Assembly: GCA_021636625.1 (NCBI GenBank)
Contig: JAJWLX010000035.1
Location: 1 to 33,013 of the forward strand
Length of the DNA: 33,013 nucleotides
Reading direction: 5' to 3'
From: Prevotella sp.
GTDB taxonomy: Bacteria; Bacteroidota; Bacteroidia; Bacteroidales; Bacteroidaceae
The notes under the pieces were generated by a model. That model searched no databases. It saw only the letters and a program-made list of their open reading frames with translations, and had not been told where the DNA came from. The first letter of the stretch is position 1. Each line of letters opens with the position of its first letter. The position numbers and the translations under genes are program-made. Positions 32,177-33,013 of the stretch are shown here, piece after piece.

Positions 32177-32764
32177 ATGAAAGACAGAATCAGACAGATC
32201 ATGGAGGACCAACACCTCAACCAACAGAACTTCGCGCAGCTCATCGGAAAGTCCACAGCGACCCTGAGCAGCATCTTCAATGATCGCACAAAACCATCGC
32301 TCGACATCGTGGATGCAATCAAGAAAAAGTTGCCTCAGGTGAACCTTGAGTGGTTGCTTTATGGTACTCCTCCTATGTATATTAATAAGGTGGAAGGTGC
32401 CCAGGCGGGTGCTTCAGCCAGAGGTGAAAACGGAGCGGACGATGATTCGCTCGATATGTATGGAGACGCTGTAGGTGTGGCTGGTACAGGCGCTTCGGCA
32501 GCAGGCATGAGCGGAAGCCATGGGGGCATAGGTGGCGCTGGCGGCGTGGTGGAGCCTACCCTGGATTTCGGGGGCAGCGAGGGATCCGACTCCCCTACTT
32601 CTCCATTGCTCTTTGACCAGCCTCAAACACACGGTGTAAAAAGGACACCTAAAAATATCGCCAATGCAGCGGTTAAATTTGTGGACAAACCGCAGCGAAA
32701 GATTACCGAGATCCGCATCTTCTACGATGACCAGACCTGGGAGACTTTCGTTCCGAAGAAATAG
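32177..32764 (+). CDS. XRE-family helix-turn-helix DNA-binding protein
   Basis: From the ATG at 32177 the protein has 195 residues in three parts. Residues 3-63 are an XRE/Cro-C1 HTH (IRQIMEDQHLNQQNFAQLIG, then KSTATLSSIFNDRTKPSLDIV). Residues about 72-150 are a G/A/S/D-rich low-complexity linker. Residues 172-195 are a compact, probably conserved tail (KITEIRIFYDDQTWETFVPK). It is likely a transcription regulator, though the targets are unknown. An in-frame ATG 21 codons upstream (32114) would add a basic, unstructured stretch and start about 15 bases past the -7 box; 32177 is preferred because it begins at the HTH. No ligand-binding domain is visible. Confidence 0.85.
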   Translation: MKDRIRQIMEDQHLNQQNFAQLIGKSTATLSSIFNDRTKPSLDIVDAIKKKLPQVNLEWLLYGTPPMYINKVEGAQAGASARGENGADDDSLDMYGDAVGVAGTGASAAGMSGSHGGIGGAGGVVEPTLDFGGSEGSDSPTSPLLFDQPQTHGVKRTPKNIANAAVKFVDKPQRKITEIRIFYDDQTWETFVPKK

Positions 32765-32850
32765 ACCGCTGCTCTGCTGTCGGAAGTAAAGTAGGAATAA
32801 AGAAGGAGTAAAGTAAGAGGGGGAGCTGAAAAAACTAACTGTACGGTTGA

Positions 32851-32976
32851 AACGGGCTGAAAGCCCAAAAGCTCTTAGCCCAGGGCATCGCCCTGGGTAT
32901 AATAGCAATCAATAAGACGCCCTGTAAGGGCAAAAGCTTTGTTTATTGCTTGGTTCTTTGAAAGCTTTTGCCCTTA
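32851..32976 (+). repeat. GCCCT/AGGGC hairpin element, copy C with inverted tail
   Basis: Stem-loops GGGCT-GAA-AGCCC (compensatory changes against copies A and B), CCCAGGG-CATCG-CCCTGGG and GCCCT-GTA-AGGGC, then AAAAGCTTT. A further inverted copy of the last 16 bases (TAAGGGCAAAAGCTTT at 32925-32940) follows at 32961-32976. It lies after the XRE gene. Confidence 0.85.
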
Positions 32977-32988
32977 CTATTATATTTG
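32957..32988 (+). promoter_or_regulatory. Promoter for a gene beyond the right edge
   Basis: TTTG (32957-32960), 20 bases, TATATTTG (32981-32988) on the plus strand. The spacer is mostly the inverted tail of repeat copy C. The gene it serves would start past 33013. Confidence 0.6.
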
Positions 32989-33013
32989 CACTTGGAAAAA
33001 TAAAGAGGTGAAA

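Noticed and set aside
32414..32908. 164-codon minus-strand frame over the XRE gene and repeat C
   Set aside because: It is the reverse of the low-complexity linker plus the repeat element; the repeat produces the PGRCPG-type peptide seen in spurious annotations.

Overview
The window looks like a chromosomal segment of a Bacteroidales bacterium, most likely a Prevotella/Segatella (P. copri-like) gut species. The reasons are the fused lpxC-fabZ gene inside an lpxD-lpxC/fabZ-lpxA-miaA operon, a tmRNA tag of the form GENNYALAA, many promoters of the Bacteroidetes type (TTTG, 19-20 bases, TAnnTTTG), few Shine-Dalgarno sequences, and a family of intergenic GCCCT/AGGGC repeats. The species is an inference from gene order and style; no 16S gene is present. 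The window is mostly housekeeping core genome. I see no prophage, CRISPR array, integrase or intact insertion sequence.

Layout. Bases 1-595 hold no convincing gene but carry several short repeats. Bases 596-1088 are the tmRNA gene ssrA (minus) with its terminator and promoter. Bases 1247-5363 are the lipid A operon lpxD, lpxC/fabZ, lpxA, ending in miaA (all minus). Bases 5653-12615 are a seven-gene minus-strand run, phoH-purC-menG-aroE-purM-prfA-pyrF. It mixes purine, pyrimidine, shikimate and menaquinone synthesis with release factor 1, and a near-identical leader repeat precedes both purC and purM. A divergent plus gene (12751-13641) encodes a membrane-anchored M15-peptidase-like DUF5715 protein. 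It converges on a CPA2 cation/proton antiporter (13729-15990). Then come pepT and a tRNA-Arg(CCG) (minus), and asnA (plus).

Bases 19104-23892 are a minus-strand operon aguA-aguB-AEC permease-outer membrane plug/barrel protein. The first two genes convert agmatine to putrescine, and the last two could move a related compound across the inner and outer membranes; that coupling is an inference. Bases 24048-25883 (plus) carry the nif3 and zinc-ribbon coiled-coil pair. A gene-free 650-base stretch follows, with a strong terminator, a consensus promoter with no known gene behind it, and a MITE-like inverted-repeat element. Bases 26537-29317 (minus) hold ugd, a MaoC-fold hydratase and a TerB-J-domain protein. 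Bases 29567-31186 hold a stand-alone HsdR-N-like nuclease-fold protein divergent from holA, with overlapping face-to-face promoters. The right end has a long AT-rich leader with palindromes in front of an XRE-type regulator gene (32177-32764). It finishes with a repeat copy that runs into a consensus promoter for a gene beyond the window.

The less ordinary material is intergenic: four copies of one GCCCT/AGGGC hairpin element, the shared purC/purM leader, the orphan promoter at 26119-26150, the MITE-like element, and the promoter-overlapping palindrome before the XRE gene. Among proteins, the agu-transport operon and the DUF5715 protein are the most interesting.
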